Shown here in pieces: positions 19,615 to 26,392 of a DNA stretch of 64,000 nucleotides. The translations under genes were made by a program, and so were the position numbers. The notes beneath the pieces were generated by a model. The model had not been told where the DNA came from and did not search any database. It saw only the letters and a program-made list of their open reading frames with translations. Source of the stretch: Bacteroidota bacterium. GTDB lineage: Bacteria > Bacteroidota > Ignavibacteria > Kapaibacteriales > UBA2268. Positions within the stretch are counted from its first letter, which is position 1. The number at the start of each line of letters is the position of its first letter. Where the stretch lies: contig JAJXYC010000018.1 in assembly GCA_021780815.1 (NCBI GenBank), forward strand, positions 62,001 through 126,000, in the 5' to 3' direction.

Positions 19615-19654
19615 ATTGTTAAAAAATCCAAATCTTTCATCAATTTTCAATTAA

Positions 19655-19756
19655 CTTAAACTCGAGTTCGAAAATATTTTTAAAGAAGCGGTTTCGGGAA
19701 AAAAAGTTCTTGTAATCGAAAATGGAAAACAGATAAACGATAAAATGGCAGAATAA
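19655..19756 (+). pseudogene. Short open fragment without a start codon
   Basis: A 33-codon frame, closed by TAA at both ends, that encodes a protein-like string containing EFENIFKEAVSGKKVLVIEN and a final KMAE. It has no plausible start. It may be the C-terminal end of an eroded gene; I cannot name the family. It sits between the operon terminator and the restriction-modification remnant. Confidence 0.3.
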
Positions 19757-19794
19757 ACAAAAAGTTCTACGGGTTGCGGAGGGCTTTTATTAAT

Positions 19795-20025
19795 TTATTT
19801 TTTTTCTAATCTTATAATACATTTATTTAATTGTGATGAAGTCTGCAAAGATATTTTATCGTTTAATTTTAATTTCGATAATTCATCAAAACTAATTTCA
19901 GCTTCACCAATTTTATCATCAAGAGAACCAATATCCTTATCCCAAAAAACAAATCTCAATTTAGATTTTGTATCAATAGAAATGACTTTATCCACGATAA
20001 ATTTACCTTCAAATCTATTTTGCAA
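19795..20025 (-). CDS. Small protein resembling part of a C2 domain
   Basis: A 76-residue frame with no certain start: the first candidate is TTG at 20025, directly after an in-frame TAA, with AGGAGAG about 17 bases upstream. The core LRFVFWDKDIGSLDDKIGEA, followed by EISFDEL, looks like the later strands of a C2 beta-sandwich (pattern WDKD...DDxIGE), including aspartates that bind calcium in C2 domains. It is about half of a full C2 domain, so it may be a truncated gene or a distinct small protein. It lies 135 bases downstream of the nuclease ORF on the same strand. Function unknown. Confidence 0.4.
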   Translation of the reverse strand: MQNRFEGKFIVDKVISIDTKSKLRFVFWDKDIGSLDDKIGEAEISFDELSKLKLNDKISLQTSSQLNKCIIRLEKK

Positions 20026-20160
20026 TTATTTTTTTACCTTTTACTCTCCTAATATGATTTTTTCGATTTCTCACTTTAATTTAGTTTAATACTTATTATT
20101 TATTTTCTGTAAATATAATTTAAAAACTGCATTTTAATTTGAAAATCTTTAAATTTTATT

Positions 20161-20931
20161 TTATTTAAATTTATTTAGAGATATTTTTAAAGATTTTTTA
20201 AAGATTACTTGTACTCCTAATTCTTCAATCAGTTCAATTAATTCTTTTATTTTGGGAGTTTTATCAGAATGACTCAATATATAAAGTATTAAATTGACTT
20301 TATAAAATCTATTCTTATAATAAACTATTTGACCAATTGCTCTTTCCATTTCAGAAGCATTTGGAACATTATATAATTTCACTTCAATACCTACTTGACC
20401 ATTCCCAATATCAATGTCTGTCTTTAATGATAATAAACCTCCAATATTATATTGTTGATGTACATTATCCTTATCAAAACCATACTCAAATTCTTTAACA
20501 AGAAAATCCTCTAACTTTCTTGAATCGTCAATTATCATTGGAATTATTAAATTTTCTAGAAAAAAGGCGACATTTTCTTTATTAATTTCAATTTTATTAA
20601 AGACAGAATAATTTTTTAAATCTTCGATATTTGCTTTATTATAATCAACTCCATCAATATCATTTTCAAGAATTGAAATAAATTCTTTGTTTACATCTAA
20701 ATTTACTGATTTATTTACTCTTTTATTTTTAACTTTATCAAATGCAGAATTCAAATAATTATAAATTATTCTAATTTTCTGATAATAAAAATCATTAGAA
20801 TTTAAATATTTTGAATGATACACAAATTCAATTTCTTCCATTAATTTTACAATTTCATTTTCATGAGCTTCATCTTTGTTATTTAAGTAAATAAATTTAC
20901 TTATAATAGTTTTTTGTATTCTATCTTCCAT
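20161..20931 (-). CDS. Putative PD-(D/E)XK nuclease beside a methyltransferase remnant
   Basis: A 256-residue protein I do not recognise as a named family. Residues from about 165 show a PD-(D/E)XK-like core: a TDIDIGNGQVGIEVKLYN segment with an aspartate, then E-V-K after a nine-residue gap, a helix with Q-x-x-Y-Y, and a hydrophobic strand LILYILSHS. The N-terminal half is helical and charged. Its ATG abuts the stop of a 38-codon frame (TAAATG), which follows a broken DNA methyltransferase on the same strand. This context suggests a type II restriction endonuclease. The frame itself has no break. If it were active, the loss of its methyltransferase should be harmful, so it may be inactive, specialised, or protected by another methylase. 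Confidence 0.55.
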   Translation of the reverse strand: MEDRIQKTIISKFIYLNNKDEAHENEIVKLMEEIEFVYHSKYLNSNDFYYQKIRIIYNYLNSAFDKVKNKRVNKSVNLDVNKEFISILENDIDGVDYNKANIEDLKNYSVFNKIEINKENVAFFLENLIIPMIIDDSRKLEDFLVKEFEYGFDKDNVHQQYNIGGLLSLKTDIDIGNGQVGIEVKLYNVPNASEMERAIGQIVYYKNRFYKVNLILYILSHSDKTPKIKELIELIEELGVQVIFKKSLKISLNKFK

Positions 20932-21048
20932 TTATCCTTCTCTTTCTACTATTCCATTTATTTTGATTTTGATTATTTCGATGGCTTCGAATCCTTCGGG
21001 ATCAACAACTTTTAGATAATAATTTCTTCGAGATTTTACTTTTTCCAT
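20932..21048 (-). CDS. Short frame, probable C-terminal remnant of the methyltransferase unit
   Basis: A 38-codon frame beginning MEKVKSRRNYYLK and ending GIVEREG, whose TAA touches the nuclease ATG. Its first residues (VKSRRN) continue, in a shifted frame, the EWKK segment that ends the methyltransferase piece upstream; one extra A in the AAAAA run would join them. It is therefore more likely the displaced end of the methyltransferase than an independent gene. The rest matches nothing I recognise. Confidence 0.4.
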   Translation of the reverse strand: MEKVKSRRNYYLKVVDPEGFEAIEIIKIKINGIVEREG

Positions 21049-21516
21049 TCATCTTTATAAAGAACTAATATCAACTCTACTGGTACAATAACATAAGATG
21101 CAGATACTGATAACCAAGGACCCCAAGCAGTTCTTCTCGAAATATTTCTTTCATTCCAAATAATTGTTGAATGATATTTCCAACCTACTTCTTGAACAAT
21201 TTTTGTAATATCTGCCCCGGCACTTTTTTGTCCTTCTTTTTTGTCCTTCTTTTTTCTTATGAAGTAGGATATCCAACAGAAATCTTGCCTGCGATTTATT
21301 CCAATCGTAATAATTTTTAACCCATAATCTTGTAAAGTCTAAATATCCATCATAAGTTAGTTCATCATCATTTGAATTATATTCAATACCTACATTGTAA
21401 GGAGAAGAAATAATAATTAAATCAATAAATTCTTTATCAAAGACATCTCTGTTTCTAACATCACCTTGAAATAAAAGAATTCTCTTATCCCTGTAAATTT
21501 TATAGCGATAAGGCAT
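21036..21516 (-). pseudogene. Frameshifted DNA methyltransferase (type II, N4/N6)
   Basis: Remnant of a DNA methyltransferase. From the ATG at 21516 the frame reads RILLFQGDVR and then SSPYNVGIEY (catalytic (S/D/N)PP(Y/F)-like motif, with Ser for the first Pro), up to a 13-bp tandem duplication at 21224-21249. Past it the frame is lost, but another frame carries the expected continuation: GADITKIVQEVGWKYHSTII, WNERNISRRTAWGPWL and VIVPVELILVLYKDEWKK, ending at TAA (21036). The usual later part, with the SAM-binding DPFxGSGTT motif, is missing. The reading frame is also open upstream of the ATG to 21594. This is a clear pseudogene and the gene downstream is a likely restriction enzyme. Confidence 0.8.
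21224..21249. repeat. 13-bp tandem duplication that breaks the methyltransferase
   Basis: Two perfect copies of TTTTTTGTCCTTC (21224-21236 and 21237-21249), followed by another TTTTTTC. On the minus strand the single-copy version would keep the frame EGQK-SAGADI; the extra 13 bases shift it. Confidence 0.85.
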
Positions 21517-21650
21517 TTGTTGCTCTTTAACAATACTCTCAAATATATCTTCTTTATTATAGACTATTATTTTTTCTTGATTTAAATATATTTCCTACCG
21601 AATTTATTTAAATAATATTAACAAAAACCTTTGGATGTCTTTGTTCCCAG

Positions 21651-21686
21651 ATGCGCCACACCTTCGAGGTGTATCGCATTTTTTTA
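21651..21686 (+). terminator. Hairpin with T-run, possible orphan terminator
   Basis: ACACCT-TCG-AGGTGT at 21658-21672, extended outward by ATGCG/CGCAT (21651-21655 and 21675-21679) and followed by seven Ts. No plus-strand gene ends just upstream, so it may be part of a dispersed repeat or a remnant. Confidence 0.45.
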
Positions 21687-21750
21687 GATTCTTCACTACA
21701 TTCAGAATAACAAAAATCCTAATTAAATTTACAAAGGGTATAAGATATAA

Positions 21751-21793
21751 TAAAAAGCTTCCGAAGGTTCGACGAAACTTCGGAAGTTTTATT
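21751..21793 (-). terminator. Terminator after lpdA
   Basis: Perfect 9-bp stem CTTCCGAAG (21758-21766) with CTTCGGAAG (21778-21786), flanked by A/T runs that also pair (AATAAAA and TTTTATT). On the minus strand the stem is followed by CTTTTTATT, so it fits lpdA, which ends 35 bases away; it could work both ways. Confidence 0.8.
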
Positions 21794-21820
21794 GAGTAAA
21801 AGCAGTTTTTTGGATATATA

Positions 21821-23224
21821 TTACAGATTTACAGTTTCATTGTAAGCAACAGCGGCGGCTTCCATCAAAGCTTCGCTTAAAGTAGGATGAGCGTGTATCG
21901 TTCTAAATATAGATTTGCCAGTTGCACCAATTGAGCGAGCAAATCCTGCTTCGGCAATTAATTCCGTAACATCTGGACCAATAAGATGAACACCTAAAAT
22001 TTCGCCATATTTAGCATCAACAATAATTTTAGCAAATCCACTTGTATCACCAATTGCAGTTGCTTTTCCATTTGCAGAAAATGGGAATTTGCCTATTTTT
22101 ACTTCATACCCTTGTTCTTTTGCTTTTGCTTCGGTCAAACCCACACTTGCAACTTGCGGAATACAATAAGTACAGCCTGGAATATTATTATAATCGACGC
22201 CTCCTGTGTGGTGTCCCGCAATATGTTCTGCCGCAACAATACCCTCAGCTGACGCTTTATGGGCAAGCCAAGGCGCACCTGCAACATCTCCAATTGCATA
22301 AATATTTGGCTGATTAGTCTGCAAAAATTGATTTACTTTAATAAAATTCCTTTCAAGTGCAATTCCAACATTTTCTAACCCGATGTTTTCGATATTTGCT
22401 TGAATACCAATTGCATTCAAAGCAATGTCCGCAATTAATATTTCTTCATTTCCATCTGCTTTTTGTATTTTAACTTCAACACCATTAGGAATGGAATTGG
22501 CAGATATGACTTTTGTTTTAGTTAAAACATTTATTCCATATTTTTTATAATGTCTTAATAATTCTTTTGAAACTTCTTCATCTTCAATTGGAAGTAGTCT
22601 ATCCATCATTTCAATAATAGTAACTTTACTGCCCAAAGAATTATAAAAATAAGCAAATTCCACACCAATAGCCCCAGCACCCATAATAATTACAGAGTTA
22701 GGAGTTCTTGTTGGCAACATTGCTTCACGGCTAGTAATAATTTTTTCTCTATCTACATTAATGCCGGGGAACATTCTGGGACGTGCTCCTGTTGCAATAA
22801 TAATATTGTTCGTAGTAATTAAATCTGTAACATTTCCATCTTTATCTTTGACTTCAACATTATTAGCATCTTTTATTGAAGCATTTCCCAGGACAGATTG
22901 AACTTTGTATTTTTTAAAAAGGAATTGAACACCTTTACTCATTTTGTCAGCAACTTTTCTGCTACGTTCAACAATTTTTTGAACGTCGAAGCTAAAATCA
23001 TTAACTTTTAATCCAAAAGATTCAGCCTCATTGATATGATGTATCATTTCTGCACTTTTTAGTAATGCTTTTGTAGGAATACATCCCCAGTTTAAACATA
23101 TACCGCCAATTTCAGCTCTTTCAACGCAAATCGTTTTTAATCCCAATTGCGATGCTCTTATAGCCGCAACATAACCACCCGGTCCTGAACCTATTACAGC
23201 TAAGTCAACTTCATAATTATTCAT
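21821..23224 (-). CDS. lpdA: Dihydrolipoamide dehydrogenase
   Basis: E3 flavoprotein of 2-oxoacid dehydrogenase complexes and the glycine cleavage system; it reoxidises lipoamide with NAD. In 467 residues the FAD-binding GSGPGG is at 12-17 and the redox disulfide C43/C48 lies in GGICLNWGCIPTK. The NAD-binding GAGAIGVEFA and the FAD-binding YAIGDVAG are present. The dimer-interface catalytic pair H446/E451 sits in AHPTLSEALMEAA. Length and motifs are standard. It lies 21 bases after the Dus gene. Other complex subunits are absent here, though gcvPB of the glycine system lies at 57 kb. Confidence 0.97.
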   Translation of the reverse strand: MNNYEVDLAVIGSGPGGYVAAIRASQLGLKTICVERAEIGGICLNWGCIPTKALLKSAEMIHHINEAESFGLKVNDFSFDVQKIVERSRKVADKMSKGVQFLFKKYKVQSVLGNASIKDANNVEVKDKDGNVTDLITTNNIIIATGARPRMFPGINVDREKIITSREAMLPTRTPNSVIIMGAGAIGVEFAYFYNSLGSKVTIIEMMDRLLPIEDEEVSKELLRHYKKYGINVLTKTKVISANSIPNGVEVKIQKADGNEEILIADIALNAIGIQANIENIGLENVGIALERNFIKVNQFLQTNQPNIYAIGDVAGAPWLAHKASAEGIVAAEHIAGHHTGGVDYNNIPGCTYCIPQVASVGLTEAKAKEQGYEVKIGKFPFSANGKATAIGDTSGFAKIIVDAKYGEILGVHLIGPDVTELIAEAGFARSIGATGKSIFRTIHAHPTLSEALMEAAAVAYNETVNL

Positions 23225-23245
23225 TTTTAACCTTTAATTTTATTA

Positions 23246-24241
23246 TTAAATATCAATTATAGTGCCTTTTGCAAGTTCATTTAATAAAAAGTCTTCGTAT
23301 TTATTTAATTCATCAATAATTTCATCATAATTAGTTAAATACATTAAATTTTGTCTAATTTTTGATGCGTTATATAACCCTTTTAAGTATCCTGAATAGT
23401 ATTTTCTAAACTCAATTATGCCTTTTTCTATTCCTTTATATTCAATACTTAAAAGCAAATGCTTCTTACACAAAGCAAATCTTTCGGTTACATCAAAATA
23501 TGATTTTATTGTATTATATGTTAAAATTTCACGAGATTGTTTAAAAATAAATGGGTTAGAAATTGCCGCACGACCAATCATTACACCATCACAATTAGTT
23601 GTATCAAAAGCAAGTTTCGCTTCTTCCGCCGAAGTAACATCACCATTCAAAATAACAGGAATAGATAAATTTGCTTTTACTTTTGGTATCCAAGACCAAT
23701 CAGATTTTCCTAACATTCCCATATCGCGTGTGCGGCAATGAATTGAAATCATTTTAGCGCCAGCATCTTCACATTTTTTTGATGTTTCTAAAATATTAAT
23801 ATTATCCCGAGTCCAACCCAGTCTTGTCTTTACTGTTACTGGAATCTTAACAGCATTTACAACAGAATTAGTCATTTCCGCCATTCTATTAGGTTCTTTC
23901 ATAAAAGCGGCACCAGCATCGTTATTTACAACTTTTTTTACCCAACATCCGTAATTTATATCTAAAAAATCAGCCCCAGAATCTTCAACAATTTTTGCCG
24001 CTTGAACCATTGCATCAATTTTTGAACCAAATATTTGCACTGCTACGGGTCTTTCCTCTTGCACGATTTTCATCTTTTTGAAAGATCTATCTACATTTCT
24101 TATTAGAGCATCACTTGCGATAAATTCAGTGAAAACAACATCGGCACCAAGTTCTCTACATATTATTCGGAAAGGTAAATCGGTAACTCCTTCCATTGGA
24201 GCTAAAAGCAATGGCTTGTCTATTTCGTCTATAATTTTCAT
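23246..24241 (-). CDS. dusB: tRNA-dihydrouridine synthase (Dus family)
   Basis: FMN-dependent TIM-barrel enzyme reducing specific uridines in tRNA D-loops. In 331 residues, the N-terminal LLLAPMEGVTDLPFR and the catalytic region DINYGCWVKKVVNNDAGAAF are diagnostic; the proton donor is C99. The family usually has GCP at this site and here the Pro is Trp. VTVKTRLGW and GVMIGRAAISNPF bind FMN and tRNA. Subfamily B is the likeliest by length and motifs but is not certain. It precedes lpdA by 21 bases. Confidence 0.9.
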   Translation of the reverse strand: MKIIDEIDKPLLLAPMEGVTDLPFRIICRELGADVVFTEFIASDALIRNVDRSFKKMKIVQEERPVAVQIFGSKIDAMVQAAKIVEDSGADFLDINYGCWVKKVVNNDAGAAFMKEPNRMAEMTNSVVNAVKIPVTVKTRLGWTRDNINILETSKKCEDAGAKMISIHCRTRDMGMLGKSDWSWIPKVKANLSIPVILNGDVTSAEEAKLAFDTTNCDGVMIGRAAISNPFIFKQSREILTYNTIKSYFDVTERFALCKKHLLLSIEYKGIEKGIIEFRKYYSGYLKGLYNASKIRQNLMYLTNYDEIIDELNKYEDFLLNELAKGTIIDI

Positions 24242-24285
24242 AGTTTGTATTAGACGATATTAATAAATTTGAATTTTAGTTTATC

Positions 24286-25050
24286 CTAAATTATTCTAGT
24301 ATCTGTAATTTCTTCTAAATAACCAAGTTGATATAAAATTTCCAAAACGTCATCAATCGCTTTTTCTGTGTTATCAGTAAATTGGTAATTAATTTCACCA
24401 AACCTCTCATAATGTGCATTTTGAGTATGTACTTCTTCTGTAATTTCTTCTTTTTTATTTAAATTTTTATCAAATATTTCATTGGTTAAAAACTTAAATA
24501 ATTCTGTGTCTTCTTGATGAGCAGTTACCCAAAACCCTATCGGTAATTCAAATTCAAAATTATCATACCATTCTTCAGTTAAATCAAGTGAATGTTCCGA
24601 AATTTTTTTGTCAGTAGTTGTTAAAACAGCATCGCATTCTTGCGGAATATAATTTAGGACATCTTTAAATTGTTCAATTTTAATATCAAAATTATATTTA
24701 TCTTCAAGTAAAACTTGAGTAATAGTTGCAATATAATCTTCGTTATGATTTATTGCTAATTTATGTATAGCCACTAAATTTTCTTTAAAATATATATTAG
24801 CAAATTTTGTAAAACCTTTTGCTGAAAAACAAGTTGAAGATAGCAAATCAAATTCATCATCTATAATTAGCCTGCCATAGTGCAATGGGTCTAAAAATCC
24901 AATATCAATTTCTGACTTTTTAAGCAAATCAATAATTTCATTTTCGTCTTTGAAAATTAATTCACAGTCAAACTTTGATTTAACTTCAGGGAAATTATTG
25001 ATTAATGGTTTTAAATATATCTTGTCAGGTATAGCAATTTTTATTGACAT
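24286..25050 (-). CDS. MqnA-like / periplasmic-binding-fold protein
   Basis: A 254-residue protein with the two-lobed fold pattern of MqnA/MqnD-type proteins (PF02621-like). It has an N-terminal IKIAIPDKIYLKPL strand-helix, IDIGFLDPLHYGR, a DAVLTTTD segment, and EEWYDNFEFELPIGFWVTA, which resembles the EWxxxTGLPFVFAVW block of MqnA. MqnA makes the futalosine precursor 3-enolpyruvoylbenzoate from chorismate. Similarity is weak, so another ligand-binding role is quite possible. It has no signal peptide, consistent with a cytoplasmic protein. It follows the TrmH gene by 12 bases. Confidence 0.45.
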   Translation of the reverse strand: MSIKIAIPDKIYLKPLINNFPEVKSKFDCELIFKDENEIIDLLKKSEIDIGFLDPLHYGRLIIDDEFDLLSSTCFSAKGFTKFANIYFKENLVAIHKLAINHNEDYIATITQVLLEDKYNFDIKIEQFKDVLNYIPQECDAVLTTTDKKISEHSLDLTEEWYDNFEFELPIGFWVTAHQEDTELFKFLTNEIFDKNLNKKEEITEEVHTQNAHYERFGEINYQFTDNTEKAIDDVLEILYQLGYLEEITDTRII

Positions 25051-25062
25051 AATCTTTAAAAT

Positions 25063-25623
25063 TTAATAATTTTGTAAAAAGGAGTTCCAAATCCTTACAG
25101 ATTCGAAGGCAACAATACCAGCGGCGACAGAAACATTAAGCGAATGTTTTAAGCCATACATAGGGATTTCAATAGCATCATCACATAATTCAAGTATATC
25201 ATCATCGATTCCAACAATTTCATTCCCTAAAATTAAAGTTACAGGGAACTCATATATTTGGAGCGATGAATAATCTCTTTTTTTATTAGTAAGTTCAACA
25301 GCGATTACTTTACGGTGATTTGCTTTTTCGAGCATAATTGCATCGTGAATATTTTTTTCATATCTCCAAGGAACTGTTTCAAGAGTTCCCAAAGCAGTTT
25401 TAGAAATTTCTTTGGCAGGCGGATGAGGTGTAAAACCGCAAAGGATTACTTCGCTTAATAAAGCAGAGTCCGCTGTACGAAATATAGAACCAACATTATA
25501 AGAACTCCTTATATTATGCAACATCAATGAAATGGGATGTCTTTTAATTGTTTTTGTGTCTTCAACAGAAAGTCGCTCTGCTAATATTTCGTGATGCAAT
25601 AATTTCCGCATTGTTTTATTCAT
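25063..25623 (-). CDS. TrmH/SpoU-family RNA 2'-O-methyltransferase
   Basis: SPOUT-fold methyltransferase modifying ribose 2'-hydroxyls in tRNA or rRNA. From ATG at 25623 it has 186 residues. The three SpoU motifs are visible: LHNIRSSYNVGSIFRTAD, LILGNEIVGID and IPMYGLKHSLNVSVAAGI. The frame continues 28 codons upstream into batE, but the ATG at 25623, seven bases after the batE stop, is the better start. The exact RNA target is unknown. Confidence 0.88.
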   Translation of the reverse strand: MNKTMRKLLHHEILAERLSVEDTKTIKRHPISLMLHNIRSSYNVGSIFRTADSALLSEVILCGFTPHPPAKEISKTALGTLETVPWRYEKNIHDAIMLEKANHRKVIAVELTNKKRDYSSLQIYEFPVTLILGNEIVGIDDDILELCDDAIEIPMYGLKHSLNVSVAAGIVAFESVRIWNSFLQNY

Positions 25624-25630
25624 AGTTCCA

Positions 25631-26392
25631 TCAAAAAGTTTCAAAAGAATTGCTTTGTATCCAACCAATATTTCCGCTTGGAATTTTAATTTTTGTCCAA
25701 TCGCCAACTTGGTCTAAAACATTAAAAGACGTACCTTCATGCAAAATAAAAGCATCAAGGGAACTTGCATCTGGTGAACTTTTTACATACACTGATGGGA
25801 CTAATATTACACCTTCATTTCGGCTGTTTTGAAAGTTCTGTGCTTCTATTGTAACATAAAAGAATAAAATTGCAAAAATAAAGGAGACAACTGATAAAAA
25901 GAATGTTATCTTCTTGATTAATATTGATTGTGAGATTAAAAAGATTGCGAGGAAGATAAATCCAACAATCCAAAGCAAAATAGTCCAAAATGATACACTA
26001 CCCACAGAAATATTATGAGTAATATCATCAACCCATTTAGTAAGAAAAAACTTTGGTAATTCTTTAATTTTATCAACAGTTTTTAGGTTTGCAATTTTTA
26101 AATTTAAATTTATACTTTCATCTTCTGGATTAATTTTGTGCGCTTTGTTATAATATAAAATTGCTTCTCCAATTTGATTGTTACGATAGTATGAATTTGC
26201 TAAGTTATAATACACATTAGCCGAGACATAACCTTCTTTTAGAATTTTATTATAGACATTTATAGCTCCCATAAAGTTTTTGCTATTATATAACTGATTA
26301 GCTTTATTAAAAAGTTCTTGATAGTTATCATTAGATAAGCATACCGAATATATAGAAAAGACTGAAATAATCAATATCGCTAATTTTTTCAT
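25631..26392 (-). CDS. batE: BatE-like TPR/SH3 membrane protein
   Basis: Last gene of the Bat (Bacteroides aerotolerance) set. The 253 residues run: signal peptide, TPR repeats (YQELFNKANQLYNSKN; YYNLANSYYRNNQIGEAILY), two membrane segments (about residues 133-180) and a C-terminal SH3-like domain (VYVKSSPDASS; GDWTKIKIPSGNIGWI). This is the usual BatE order. Its ATG overlaps the batD stop by four bases (26389-26392). Bat genes were linked to oxygen tolerance in Bacteroides and to virulence or stress in Leptospira; the mechanism is unclear. Confidence 0.85.
   Translation of the reverse strand: MKKLAILIISVFSIYSVCLSNDNYQELFNKANQLYNSKNFMGAINVYNKILKEGYVSANVYYNLANSYYRNNQIGEAILYYNKAHKINPEDESINLNLKIANLKTVDKIKELPKFFLTKWVDDITHNISVGSVSFWTILLWIVGFIFLAIFLISQSILIKKITFFLSVVSFIFAILFFYVTIEAQNFQNSRNEGVILVPSVYVKSSPDASSLDAFILHEGTSFNVLDQVGDWTKIKIPSGNIGWIQSNSFETF

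Larger units (their letters stand above)
21517..21820. other. Intergenic region with hairpins downstream of lpdA
   Basis: About 300 bases. The first 78 (to 21594) are open in frame with the methyltransferase remnant. Then come two hairpins, annotated separately, and the stretch GATTCTTCACTACATTCAGA at about 21687-21706, which resembles an intergenic repeat sequence seen in many bacterial genomes; I base that on memory and have not searched for it. Confidence 0.35.

Noticed and set aside
20161-21594. A functional restriction-modification or novel defence system
   Set aside because: The methyltransferase is clearly broken and truncated, so no working system can be claimed; only the nuclease ORF remains intact.
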